The notes beneath the pieces are model-generated. The model was not told the origin of the DNA, searched no databases, and saw nothing but the letters and a program-made list of their open reading frames with translations. A stretch of DNA of 64,000 nt. Origin: Shewanella aquimarina (GTDB taxonomy: Bacteria > Pseudomonadota > Gammaproteobacteria > Enterobacterales > Shewanellaceae). The stretch spans positions 1 to 64,000 of the forward strand of contig NZ_JAKIKY010000016.1 in assembly GCF_023349185.1 (NCBI RefSeq). Reading direction: 5' to 3'. The translations under genes and the position numbers were made by a program. Below, in pieces: positions 33,877 to 42,949 of the stretch. The stretch's first letter is position 1. The number at the start of each line of letters is the position of its first letter.

Positions 33877-35718
33877 ATGGAGCAGACTCCGCAGTCGCAA
33901 CTCAAATTGTTGCTTGCCAAAGGTAAAGAGCAAGGTTATTTAACCTATGCAGAAGTGAATGATCACTTGCCTGCAGATATGGTCGATTCTGATCAGATCG
34001 AAGATATTATCCAGATGATTAATGACATGGGTATTCGCGTCTATGAGCAGGCGCCGGATGCCGATGAGATCATGATGTCTGAAGACAGCACCGATGAAGA
34101 TGCTGCCGAAGAAGCTGCCGCAGCACTGGCTACGGTTGAAGCTGAACTGGGTCGTACCACAGATCCCGTGCGTATGTACATGCGCGAGATGGGTACGGTA
34201 GAACTTCTGACCCGCGAAGGCGAAATCGTTATCGCCAAGCGTATCGAAGAAGGGATCAACACGGTTCAGGCGTCTGTAGCCGAATACCCTCAAGCGATCG
34301 CCATGATCCTTGAGCAGTACGACCGCTACGAAGCTGAAGAAGTCAGACTATCGGACATTATCTCTGGATTTGTTGACCCCAATGCCGAAGACGTGGCGCC
34401 AACGGCGACTCACATCGGCTCTGAATTGTCGGACGACGATCTCGACGACGAAGATGATGAGGGCGATGACGAGGATGATGACGGCGATGAAGACGATTCG
34501 CCAAAAGGCCCAGATCCGGAAGAAGCGCGCGAGCGTTTCACACAGCTGCGTGAAGCACATGAAAAAGCCTTAAAGATCATCGAGATTAAGGGTCGTGAAC
34601 ACCCTGAGTCGACGGCCGCCCTGTTCGAAATTGGCGAGATCTTTAAAGAGTTCCGTCTGGTACCTAAGCAGTTCGACCGCCTGGTGAAGAACATGCGTGA
34701 AATGATGGACAAGGTGCGTATTCAAGAGCGCCTCATCATGAAGCTGTGTGTCGAGCAGGCCAAGATGCCGAAGAAGAACTTCGTTAAGGTCTACACCTCT
34801 AACGAAAGCAGCATCGAATGGTTCAACGAAGAGATTGCCGCCAAGAAACCTTATGCCGAAGGGCTGGAGATGGTTGCCGAAGACGTGCAACGCTGCCGCG
34901 CCAAGCTCGATGCCATCGAGAATGAAACTGGCCTGGCCATTGCCGCCATCAAGGACATCAACCGTCGCATGTCTATCGGTGAAGCCAAGGCTCGCCGCGC
35001 CAAGAAAGAGATGGTTGAGGCTAACCTGCGTCTGGTAATTTCTATCGCCAAGAAATACACCAACCGTGGCCTACAGTTCCTGGATCTGATCCAGGAAGGT
35101 AACATCGGCCTGATGAAGGCGGTGGACAAGTTTGAATACCGTCGTGGTTACAAGTTCTCGACCTATGCGACCTGGTGGATCCGTCAGGCGATCACGCGTT
35201 CGATTGCCGACCAGGCGAGAACCATCCGTATCCCGGTACATATGATTGAGACCATCAACAAGCTCAACCGTATCAGCCGTCAGATGCTACAAGAGATGGG
35301 ACGCGAGCCGTCACCGGAAGAGTTGGCCGAGCGCATGTTGATGCCGGAAGACAAGATCCGCAAGGTACTCAAGATTGCCAAAGAGCCTATCTCAATGGAA
35401 ACCCCTATCGGCGATGATGAAGATTCGCATTTAGGTGATTTCATTGAGGATACAACCCTCGAGTTGCCATTAGACAGCGCGACCGGCGAGAGCCTGAAGA
35501 ACGCCACTCACGAAGTACTTGCCGGCCTGACTGCACGTGAAGCCAAGGTACTGCGTATGCGTTTCGGTATCGATATGAACACAGACCACACCCTAGAGGA
35601 AGTGGGCAAGCAGTTTGACGTAACCCGTGAGCGTATCCGTCAGATCGAAGCCAAGGCACTGCGTAAGCTACGTCACCCGTCTCGCTCAGAGATCTTGAAA
35701 TCTTTCCTGGATGAATAG
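33877..35718 (+). CDS. rpoD: RNA polymerase primary sigma factor (sigma-70)
   Basis: From ATG at 33877 the product is 613 residues, the same length as E. coli RpoD, and begins MEQTPQSQLKLLLAKGKEQ. An upstream ATG at 33814 would add 21 unrelated residues. Seen in order are region 1.1, region 1.2 (DPVRMYMREMGTVELLTREGE), an acidic non-conserved insert of mainly Asp and Glu (near residues 185-215), region 2 (LRLVISIAKKYTNRGLQFLDLIQEG, YKFSTYATWWIRQAI), region 3, and region 4 (LEEVGKQFDVTRERIRQIEAKALRKLRHP). It is the last gene of the operon. Confidence 0.97.
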   Translation: MEQTPQSQLKLLLAKGKEQGYLTYAEVNDHLPADMVDSDQIEDIIQMINDMGIRVYEQAPDADEIMMSEDSTDEDAAEEAAAALATVEAELGRTTDPVRMYMREMGTVELLTREGEIVIAKRIEEGINTVQASVAEYPQAIAMILEQYDRYEAEEVRLSDIISGFVDPNAEDVAPTATHIGSELSDDDLDDEDDEGDDEDDDGDEDDSPKGPDPEEARERFTQLREAHEKALKIIEIKGREHPESTAALFEIGEIFKEFRLVPKQFDRLVKNMREMMDKVRIQERLIMKLCVEQAKMPKKNFVKVYTSNESSIEWFNEEIAAKKPYAEGLEMVAEDVQRCRAKLDAIENETGLAIAAIKDINRRMSIGEAKARRAKKEMVEANLRLVISIAKKYTNRGLQFLDLIQEGNIGLMKAVDKFEYRRGYKFSTYATWWIRQAITRSIADQARTIRIPVHMIETINKLNRISRQMLQEMGREPSPEELAERMLMPEDKIRKVLKIAKEPISMETPIGDDEDSHLGDFIEDTTLELPLDSATGESLKNATHEVLAGLTAREAKVLRMRFGIDMNTDHTLEEVGKQFDVTRERIRQIEAKALRKLRHPSRSEILKSFLDE

Positions 35719-35760
35719 ACTCGCTAAAAGCAGCTAAGACAGACAGCTAAAACAGTGCCG

Positions 35761-35790
35761 AAAAGCCAGCCATAGTGCTGGCTTTTCTAT
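35761..35790 (+). terminator. Terminator after rpoD
   Basis: AAAAGCCAGC pairs with GCTGGCTTTT around CATAGT, followed by more T residues. Confidence 0.9.
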
Positions 35791-35869
35791 TTTTGTCTCC
35801 GCCTAACAAGCCGATTGCACAACAGATAAGCAGTTGAATTCAAAGTTCAGAATTCTTGCCAAATCGATG

Positions 35870-35898
35870 GTGACAAGCGCTTTTAAACCTCGTATACT
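35870..35898 (+). promoter_or_regulatory. Sigma-70 promoter of the tRNA gene
   Basis: GTGACA (35870-35875) and TATACT (35893-35898) are separated by 17 bases and lie 36 bases before the tRNA. Confidence 0.65.
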
Positions 35899-35934
35899 TC
35901 TTTGCGCTTTCGATAGTGACGACTATCTTAAGTC

Positions 35935-36011
35935 GGCCCCTTAGCTCAGTTGGTTAGAGCACACGACTCATAATCGTTAGGTCCACAGTTCAAGTCTGTG
36001 AGGGGCCACCA
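35935..36011 (+). tRNA. tRNA-Ile (CAU, lysidine type)
   Basis: This is a 77-base tRNA with acceptor stem GGCCCCT/AGGGGCC, D-arm, anticodon loop CTCATAA, T-loop TTCAAGT and encoded CCA. The anticodon reads CAT, but the acceptor stem and overall sequence follow the E. coli minor tRNA-Ile2 (ileX/ileY) rather than either tRNA-Met. C34 should be modified by TilS to lysidine so that it decodes AUA. In the anticodon stem, pair 27-43 is C-U, a mismatch where E. coli has G-U. It is a single gene between its own promoter and terminator. Confidence 0.9.
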
Positions 36012-36020
36012 ATTTAAAAC

Positions 36021-36051
36021 AAAAAAGCCTGCACCCTGTGTAGGCTTTTTT
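36021..36051. terminator. Terminator after the tRNA, also able to serve the receiver gene
   Basis: AAAAAAGCCT pairs with AGGCTTTTTT around an 11-base loop. Runs of A and T on either side make it bidirectional. Confidence 0.85.
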
Positions 36052-36093
36052 GTTATCTGTATCGCCTCATCCTAAGTCTTAACATGCCCAAGA

Positions 36094-36561
36094 CTAACTC
36101 GGCACCTTGCGTCTAGCCTCCTGCTGCAACATAAAGCGCAAGAGATCCGACTGACGTTTCAGCTGCATCTGGTTCTTAACCCTCGCCTGGGCGATCACCG
36201 CATTGAGCGGTTTATGGATAAAATCTACCGCTCCCAACTCAAAGCCACTCACCTGCTGCTCTTCGTCATGATGTGCCGAGACAAAGATCACTGCAATCTC
36301 CTGAGTATCAGGCTGAGATTTCAGTTGCCGACAGACCTCAAAACCCGACATCCCCGGCATCTCGATATCTAGCAACAACAGATCCGGCTTAAAGCTATCG
36401 CACAGGGCAAGAGCCTCCTGGCCACTCAGGGCCGAAGCGATCTCATACTCCTTGCTCAATAGCTGCCTGAGAATGATGATATTGACCTGCATATCATCGA
36501 CGATCAGTATTCTCCCCTTACGAGAAAAAACTAATGGAGACAATTCGTTATTCTGTTCCAT
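36094..36561 (-). CDS. Single-domain response regulator (receiver only)
   Basis: This 155-residue CheY-like receiver has acidic residues in VDDMQ, phosphoacceptor D65 in LLLLDIEMPGMSG, and the conserved Lys in FIHKPLN. No output domain follows, only a basic helix. It lies 38 bases after the hybrid kinase stop on the same strand, so it is probably phosphorylated through that kinase's HPt. Its receiver closely resembles the one at the N-terminus of the GGDEF-EAL protein at 40357, sharing FIHKP and RVKN..LKRQ, which suggests the two arose by duplication. Confidence 0.88.
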   Translation of the reverse strand: MEQNNELSPLVFSRKGRILIVDDMQVNIIILRQLLSKEYEIASALSGQEALALCDSFKPDLLLLDIEMPGMSGFEVCRQLKSQPDTQEIAVIFVSAHHDEEQQVSGFELGAVDFIHKPLNAVIAQARVKNQMQLKRQSDLLRFMLQQEARRKVPS

Positions 36562-36599
36562 TAACTACCTATCGACCTTTAATCGTTAAAATTTATGCG

Positions 36600-39500
36600 T
36601 TAAGTTTGGGCTGAGGCATTTTGTACCTCATCCTGGTTTTCGAGCGTCTCCTGCAGGCGTTCCATCAACTTCTCATAGCAAGGCTTAATCACCCCGAAGA
36701 GTAGATTCAACTTGTCACAGTTTTTCATCTTAGCCTCCATTTCCAGGCTCAGAAACTGCTCCTGCAATTGTATAGCGCCTAAGCTACTGGAGAGCCCCTT
36801 GAGCCCATGACTAAGCTGGCGAACCTTCTCAAAATCCTCGGCAGCTATCGCATCTTCAAGCTCCCTGAGTTGCCCTGGCGTCGTCTCATGATACATCTGA
36901 CAAATCTCGGCAAACAAAACCTCATTGTCCATCAGCCGACTCAGAGCCAGCTTGCGATTCCAGACATAATCTTCATCGTTAACCTGGATCTCCTCATGGG
37001 GCTGGGATTCCAGCATGACCTCCTGATCGGCTTTCTCACAGACCGACACTAACCAGTCGACCACCTTCTCCTGCAGACGCTCAGCCAGGATAGGCTTGGT
37101 GATATAGTCATTCATGCCCGCCTCGATACACTTATCACGCTCGCCCATCAAGGCGCTGGCCGTCATGGCAATAATAGGGGTATCGACAAACGCCTCTCCC
37201 GCCTCCCCAGCACGGATCGCCCGGGTACAATCATAGCCATTGAGTATCGGCATCTGACAATCCATCAGGATAACCTGCACCGTCAGTCCTTCTTGCTCGC
37301 ATTCCCTCAGCCTGGCTAGTGCCTCCTGCCCATTGGTGGCTCTGACAAACTCCAGCGACAGTTCCGACAAGATGCCCTGAGCAACCTCTATGTTGATCTC
37401 GTTATCATCGACCACCAGCACACGTGCGCCTTTGACACAGAGAGCCTCCTCGTCGCTGATCGCCAGTGCACGTTTACTCTTGCTCGATTCAACACCTGTG
37501 GCAGATTTCTGTGCGCCGAACTTGTGCATAAATTCGGAAAACAGCAGCGGGTTGTTCAAATATTCAAGCTCGATATTCTGCAGTGACTTATTACCGTCGG
37601 CACTCTTTTGAAATGCCAGCACCCTAGGCAAGCGTTTATGGGTCGCCGCCAGCGTCGGCCAGAGGCTATCGAGATCCGTAAGCAGTGAGTGACGCTGCTC
37701 GACAATCAACACATGAGGAAGCACCTCTGGAACAGGGGCATCCTGATTAAGCCAGTCACGAATAGGCGCGCCAGGCAGTAACTTACCACCTAGGCGAGCG
37801 ACAGCCCCCTCGACACAGGCCTGCTGCGCCTCGTTGACCAGCAAGACACTACAGGTCATTTCATGAAGCAGCGCCTCGGGCGCCATCAACTTAAACTGGC
37901 CCTGATGCAACACCATGGTGAAGGTGAAGCTGCTCCCCTGCTCCTGATGAGACTCAAAACTCATCTTACCGTTTAATAGCTCACTGAGTTCCTTACAGAT
38001 CGAAAGCCCTAAACCTGTGCCGCCATATTGCCCCGCAATACTAGAGGTCGCCTGGGAAAAGGCGGTAAAGAGCTTGGCCTGGTTCTCCTCAGCAATGCCT
38101 ATGCCGGTATCAGACACCTGACAGGTAAACTCGAGCTCTCCCGTCTCTCGCAGACGACTATAGGCCCTCACCTTGATATATCCCTGCTCGGTAAACTTGA
38201 TAGCATTGTTCACCAGGTTAGTCAGGATCTGGGTGAGTCGATGGGCGTCGCTCTCTATGCTCTGGCAACGAAGATCGACCACATCGATGACAAACTCGAC
38301 CCCCTTCTCCTGCGCCTTCACCGCCATGCTGCTGCAGACACTCTCAACCAGGTTGAGCGGGCTGAAGGTACTGATGTCCAGATCTAACTTTCCCGCCTCT
38401 ATCTTAGAGAGATCAAGCACATCATTGATCAGCGCCGACAGGGCATTTACGCTCACCTCGGCCATCTCCAGATAACGCTCCTGTCGCTCGCTCAGTGACT
38501 CCTTACGAACCAGATTCAGAGTGCCCACGATACCGTTTAACGGTGTGCGCATCTCATGGCTGATGTTGGAAATGAAGGTACTCTTCACATAGCTGGCCTT
38601 TTGCAGCTCCTGAGTCCTGACGGCCACCTTCTTCTCTAACTCGGTGTTGACCAATTGGATCTTCTTAGCCGCCTGCTTCTCGATGGAGACATCACGCATG
38701 ATGACGGCCACGCCTAGGGCAAGTTTATTTTCTCCTAAGATGGGGGAAACCGACACAGAGAGATCCGCACTACGTCCCTCGTTCATCGGCAGAACCGCCT
38801 CGAGGTTAAGCGTCTTATTGCCCTGATTAGCCTTGCTCACCAACTCGGCCAGATTGACCTCGGGCAGCAGCGCCAGCTCGCTAATAAAGTGCCCCTTGGC
38901 ATAATCGGCGTCATAGCCAAACAACAACTCGGCGGCGCGGTTCCAATTATTAACCACCCCACTGGTGTCCACCCCTATGATGGCATCTTTGGAGCCATCT
39001 ATGATGGCCGCAGATTGCGCCTTTTCCTTGGCGAGCGCCTGACTATTGCGGGCACTGCGCCCCAGGATAATGACCACAAATAGAAACAGCCAGCCAATGG
39101 CCAACATAAAGGTGTAGACACTTATACGACGAGATACCGCCATCTCCTGCACATATTGTTTGGGAGCCATCAAAGTGACGGTAAGCCGACCACTCTGTGC
39201 TTCGTTTGACAGTGTAATTGTGCGCCTATAGGCATAATAAGGTCTATTGTCATGATAGCTATCCAGCGCCAGCTCAAAATTGCGTTTAAGGGTCTTACTC
39301 ACTTGATAGTGTTTATCCCACACCAACTCGGGCTGCAGATCTCGGCTATAGCGCATCTCCTCATCGGGATGCACCAGAAAATAGCCTTCACCATCGGTCA
39401 ACACCAGGTCGATAGGATCTGGCACTAAGCGTTTAAAGGAGGCAAGCAGTTCACCGGCATTGATGTTGACGATCAGCAGGCCAAATCTGCCCCCGCCGTC

Positions 39501-40115
39501 GTCGAAAATCGGGGTCGCTAGGCGGAGCATGGGACGGTATGGATAATCAATCTTGCCAAACTCGCGGTTCAGGTTGATGGGTGAGGTATAGATCTCCCCC
39601 TGTTGCAACGCTTTGCTGGCTTGAAAGTAGTCCCGCCCCTGCTTGTCCTGTAAGTTGATATCTTCAACCACCTGCACCGAGCCGCCGCGCCGGTCAACCC
39701 GAATCAGCTCCATGCCATCGGCACTTAGTATGCGTAGCTGTTCATACTCACTATTATTCTGCAGAAACGCGACAAAAATGGTTTCGAGACGATGACGCCA
39801 CTGCTCGTAGCGGGTCTCATCCACGGGATCGATTCCCTGATTGTTTTTCGCCCGCGACAAGCCCGAGATGGGTGGCGTCTCAAACAGAAAACGTAAGTTA
39901 TTAAAGTAAGAGTTGAGTCTGTGCTGAGCCTGGTTATTGACCTGCTCGCTTTGAGCCTCAAGATCGGCGCGCAGACTGTCGACGATATTCTGGTTTAATT
40001 GAGACTCGAAACTGGCGACGATGATCAATGCCACCGCCAGCACTAACAATGAGGCGATTAGCAGCAATGAACGTCCGCCAAAGAGAGAAGATAAGCGTGA
40101 AATCTGTCGCACCAT
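36600..40115 (-). CDS. Hybrid sensor histidine kinase with receiver and HPt domains
   Basis: This 1171-residue BarA/ArcB-type kinase has two membrane helices (about 14-35 and 340-358) bracketing a large periplasmic Cache-like sensor. A PAS domain (about 370-480), HisKA with H520 (ISHEMRTPLNG), HATPase (NLVNNAIKFTE, GTGLGLSICKEL), a degenerate receiver-like segment and a true receiver with D952 (ILMDCQMPILNG) follow. The C-terminal HPt has H1103 (LSHGLKGL). The signal is unknown. The ATG is preceded by AAAGGAG. It is followed by a single-domain receiver and divergent from a REC-GGDEF-EAL gene, so a phosphorelay controlling c-di-GMP is plausible. Confidence 0.88.
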   Translation of the reverse strand: MVRQISRLSSLFGGRSLLLIASLLVLAVALIIVASFESQLNQNIVDSLRADLEAQSEQVNNQAQHRLNSYFNNLRFLFETPPISGLSRAKNNQGIDPVDETRYEQWRHRLETIFVAFLQNNSEYEQLRILSADGMELIRVDRRGGSVQVVEDINLQDKQGRDYFQASKALQQGEIYTSPINLNREFGKIDYPYRPMLRLATPIFDDGGGRFGLLIVNINAGELLASFKRLVPDPIDLVLTDGEGYFLVHPDEEMRYSRDLQPELVWDKHYQVSKTLKRNFELALDSYHDNRPYYAYRRTITLSNEAQSGRLTVTLMAPKQYVQEMAVSRRISVYTFMLAIGWLFLFVVIILGRSARNSQALAKEKAQSAAIIDGSKDAIIGVDTSGVVNNWNRAAELLFGYDADYAKGHFISELALLPEVNLAELVSKANQGNKTLNLEAVLPMNEGRSADLSVSVSPILGENKLALGVAVIMRDVSIEKQAAKKIQLVNTELEKKVAVRTQELQKASYVKSTFISNISHEMRTPLNGIVGTLNLVRKESLSERQERYLEMAEVSVNALSALINDVLDLSKIEAGKLDLDISTFSPLNLVESVCSSMAVKAQEKGVEFVIDVVDLRCQSIESDAHRLTQILTNLVNNAIKFTEQGYIKVRAYSRLRETGELEFTCQVSDTGIGIAEENQAKLFTAFSQATSSIAGQYGGTGLGLSICKELSELLNGKMSFESHQEQGSSFTFTMVLHQGQFKLMAPEALLHEMTCSVLLVNEAQQACVEGAVARLGGKLLPGAPIRDWLNQDAPVPEVLPHVLIVEQRHSLLTDLDSLWPTLAATHKRLPRVLAFQKSADGNKSLQNIELEYLNNPLLFSEFMHKFGAQKSATGVESSKSKRALAISDEEALCVKGARVLVVDDNEINIEVAQGILSELSLEFVRATNGQEALARLRECEQEGLTVQVILMDCQMPILNGYDCTRAIRAGEAGEAFVDTPIIAMTASALMGERDKCIEAGMNDYITKPILAERLQEKVVDWLVSVCEKADQEVMLESQPHEEIQVNDEDYVWNRKLALSRLMDNEVLFAEICQMYHETTPGQLRELEDAIAAEDFEKVRQLSHGLKGLSSSLGAIQLQEQFLSLEMEAKMKNCDKLNLLFGVIKPCYEKLMERLQETLENQDEVQNASAQT

Positions 40116-40356
40116 GGACTTTAACTCCTTTTAATATCCAACCTCAGTAACACACTGTTATTAAACCGATACTCTTTAAGCATAAGCGACGCACTGCGCA
40201 GTACTCTATCGGAAGTTATGGCCATTTCACGGCTGTTACTAACTCAAAAGTTGTAATCAAACGCAATTTCACCACTTAGCATTAAAAATCCCTAAGCAAA
40301 CTGATTATAGTCGGCTAAGCTAAATGTAGGCGGCAGATTTGAAAAGGAATTCTTTT

Positions 40357-42807
40357 ATGCTTTTCGGCAACGATGTAGAGGCTCGGCAAAAAATATTAGT
40401 TGTCGACGATGAGAGTGCAAATCTACATCTTCTGGAACAGTCCCTTACCGATCTGGCCGAGATCATCTGTAGCACAGGCGGTCAGGACGCGCTGGACAAG
40501 GCAGAACTGCATCAACCCGCCATCATATTGCTGGATATCGAGATGCCACATATGAATGGCTTCGAGATGTGCAAGCGTCTGAAGAACAACCCCAAGACCT
40601 GCAACAGCGCGGTGATCTTCGTCACCGCCCATAGCGAGAGCAGCTTCGAATATAAGTCCCTCAGCTCAGGTGGCATAGACTTCATCCACAAACCCATAGA
40701 TCTCACCACCTGCCGCCTGCGTGTCAAGAACCACCTGCTACTCAAGCGTCAGGAGCAGACCATCATAGAGGCACGCCAGGACATGCAGGCCCTGGTCAAT
40801 CAGATCCCCTCATACATCTCCTATTGGTCCAAGGATCTGCTCAACCGTTTCCATAACGACTACAACGGCAAGTGGTTCGGCACTATCCCCCAGGACGCGC
40901 TGGGCAAACCGGCCTCGAGCCTATTACCCAAGGCACTGTATGAAGAGGTATTGACGCGCATCGCCAGCAACAAACTCAAGCATCAATTTGAGATTGCCCT
41001 GGAAAATAAGCCAGACAAGATCGAGTATGCCCAGGCCCATCTCACCATAAGAAAGCACGAGGGCCGTATCGCAGGCTTGCTGCTGACCCTGACGGATATC
41101 ACCTCCATCAAGCAGGCCAAGAGCCAGCTGGATATGGAGAATCGCCGCCTGAAGATCATGCTCAATACCATAGGCGACGCTGTCATCGCCACCGACAGTA
41201 AGGCGAAGATAACCTTTATGAACCCTATCGCCGAACGCCTTACCGGCTGGGTAAGCCGTGACGCCATCGGCCTGCATATCGAGCAGGTAATGGATCTTTG
41301 CGATGCCAAGACAAAATACCGTAGCCCCAATCCGGTCACCATCGCCATCAATGAGAAGCGCAACGTCGCCATGGCGCTCAACTGTCAGCTCACCAGTTTA
41401 GATGGCACCATATTTCAGATAGAAGATTCGGCGGCACCCATTACCGACAGCGAGGGCGAGGTCATTGGTGGCATCATGGTGTTCCATGACTGCAGCGAGT
41501 CCGTGGCCATGTCGCTAAAGATGAGCCATCTGGCGAATCATGATCAACTCACGGACCTCCCTAACCGCATCCTGTTACATGACAGGATCAATCATGCCTG
41601 CTCCGTGGCCGACTCCTACGACACAAGCGTCGCCCTAATGTTGATCGACATAGACCACTTCAAATACCTCAACGACTCTTTAGGTCACAGTTATGGGGAT
41701 CAGGTGATCAAGCAGGTATCGAAACGATTACAGTCTCTCATCGATCCCAGCGCCACCCTGGGGCGCATTGGCGGTGACGAATTCATCCTGCTGCTCCCCT
41801 CTCTGAGCGCCACCAGCCAGGTTGACTCTATCGCTACGGATATCGTGAGAAGCCTCAACACGCCTTTTCGTATCGATGGTCAGGAATATACCCTGTCGGT
41901 CAGCGTCGGCATAAGCATCTACCCCTCGGACGCCCTCAGGCCCGAGGAGCTGATGACCCATGTGGATGCCGCCATGTATCGCGCCAAGGACCTGGGCCGT
42001 AACCGCTTCTGCTATTTTTCTGAAGATCTGGAGCAGGAACTGGTTAAACGTCACGAACTGGTCACCCTGCTACGAAACGCCATCGATACAGAGGCCATTG
42101 AGGTCTACTACCAGCCTAAGGTAGATCTAAAAACCAAGGAGATCATCGGCGCCGAAGCCCTCGCCAGACTTTACGATCCCAACGGCAAGCTGATCTCCCC
42201 CCTGGATTTCATCCCCCTTGCGGAAGAGACAGGCCTGATCCATCAACTGGGAGAGATCATCTTAAAGCAGAGCTGCATGGCTGCTAAGGCATGGCAGGAT
42301 AAAGGCAAACCACTGCAAATAGCGGTCAATATCGCCGCCAAGCAGTTTAACAACCCTGACTTTTGTGACTCTGTGGCCAAGGTGCTTGAACTCACTGGGC
42401 TCGACAGCAGCTTCCTGGAACTTGAGGTGACGGAAAGCTCCCTCATGTATGATTTCGATGAGGCGCTCAATGTACTCAACACCCTCTCCTCACTTGGGCT
42501 GAGCATCGCCATCGATGATTTCGGCACCGGCTATTCGAGTCTCAGCTACCTCAAGTTCTTCCCGGTAAATACCTTAAAAATCGATCAATCTTTCGTGAAG
42601 GATATGATGGGAGATGAGCAGAGCCTGGATATCGTCAAGGCGGTGATCCATTTGGGCAAATCCCTCAAGCTCAAACTGATCGCCGAAGGCATAGAAGATG
42701 CCGAGCAGCTGCAAAAACTGGTCTCACTTGAGTGTGAACAGGGCCAGGGCTATATGTTCAGCAAGCCACTCCCCCTAACAGAATTTGATCAACGCTTTAT
42801 TCGCTAA
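40357..42807 (+). CDS. REC-PAS-GGDEF-EAL cyclic-di-GMP protein
   Basis: This 816-residue protein starts at the ATG at 40357, with AAGGA eight bases upstream; a TTG at 40339 overlaps that site and is less likely. The receiver has D60 (LLDIEMPHMNGFEM). Two PAS-like regions follow (about 135-250 and 260-385). An intact GGDEF lies at 472-476. The RxxD inhibitory site that normally precedes it is not seen. An EAL domain has EAL at 600-602 and DDFGTGYSSLSYLK. Both c-di-GMP synthesis and breakdown could be active. It is divergent from the hybrid kinase. Confidence 0.9.
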   Translation: MLFGNDVEARQKILVVDDESANLHLLEQSLTDLAEIICSTGGQDALDKAELHQPAIILLDIEMPHMNGFEMCKRLKNNPKTCNSAVIFVTAHSESSFEYKSLSSGGIDFIHKPIDLTTCRLRVKNHLLLKRQEQTIIEARQDMQALVNQIPSYISYWSKDLLNRFHNDYNGKWFGTIPQDALGKPASSLLPKALYEEVLTRIASNKLKHQFEIALENKPDKIEYAQAHLTIRKHEGRIAGLLLTLTDITSIKQAKSQLDMENRRLKIMLNTIGDAVIATDSKAKITFMNPIAERLTGWVSRDAIGLHIEQVMDLCDAKTKYRSPNPVTIAINEKRNVAMALNCQLTSLDGTIFQIEDSAAPITDSEGEVIGGIMVFHDCSESVAMSLKMSHLANHDQLTDLPNRILLHDRINHACSVADSYDTSVALMLIDIDHFKYLNDSLGHSYGDQVIKQVSKRLQSLIDPSATLGRIGGDEFILLLPSLSATSQVDSIATDIVRSLNTPFRIDGQEYTLSVSVGISIYPSDALRPEELMTHVDAAMYRAKDLGRNRFCYFSEDLEQELVKRHELVTLLRNAIDTEAIEVYYQPKVDLKTKEIIGAEALARLYDPNGKLISPLDFIPLAEETGLIHQLGEIILKQSCMAAKAWQDKGKPLQIAVNIAAKQFNNPDFCDSVAKVLELTGLDSSFLELEVTESSLMYDFDEALNVLNTLSSLGLSIAIDDFGTGYSSLSYLKFFPVNTLKIDQSFVKDMMGDEQSLDIVKAVIHLGKSLKLKLIAEGIEDAEQLQKLVSLECEQGQGYMFSKPLPLTEFDQRFIR

Positions 42808-42949
42808 CCCTCCTTCCTTGTTCCCTTTCTCCTCTTCCCTTGACTCTAAGGGGAAATAACGTAACATCCTCAGCGCCTTAACCAGTGTGTAACACTCGTT
42901 ACTCATGCGTACAATTGAGGCCTAGAGATACCGTCACGAAGGAGAGAGC

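Noticed and set aside
35935..36011. tRNA-Met
   Set aside because: The anticodon is CAT, but the acceptor stem and body match tRNA-Ile2 of the lysidine type.
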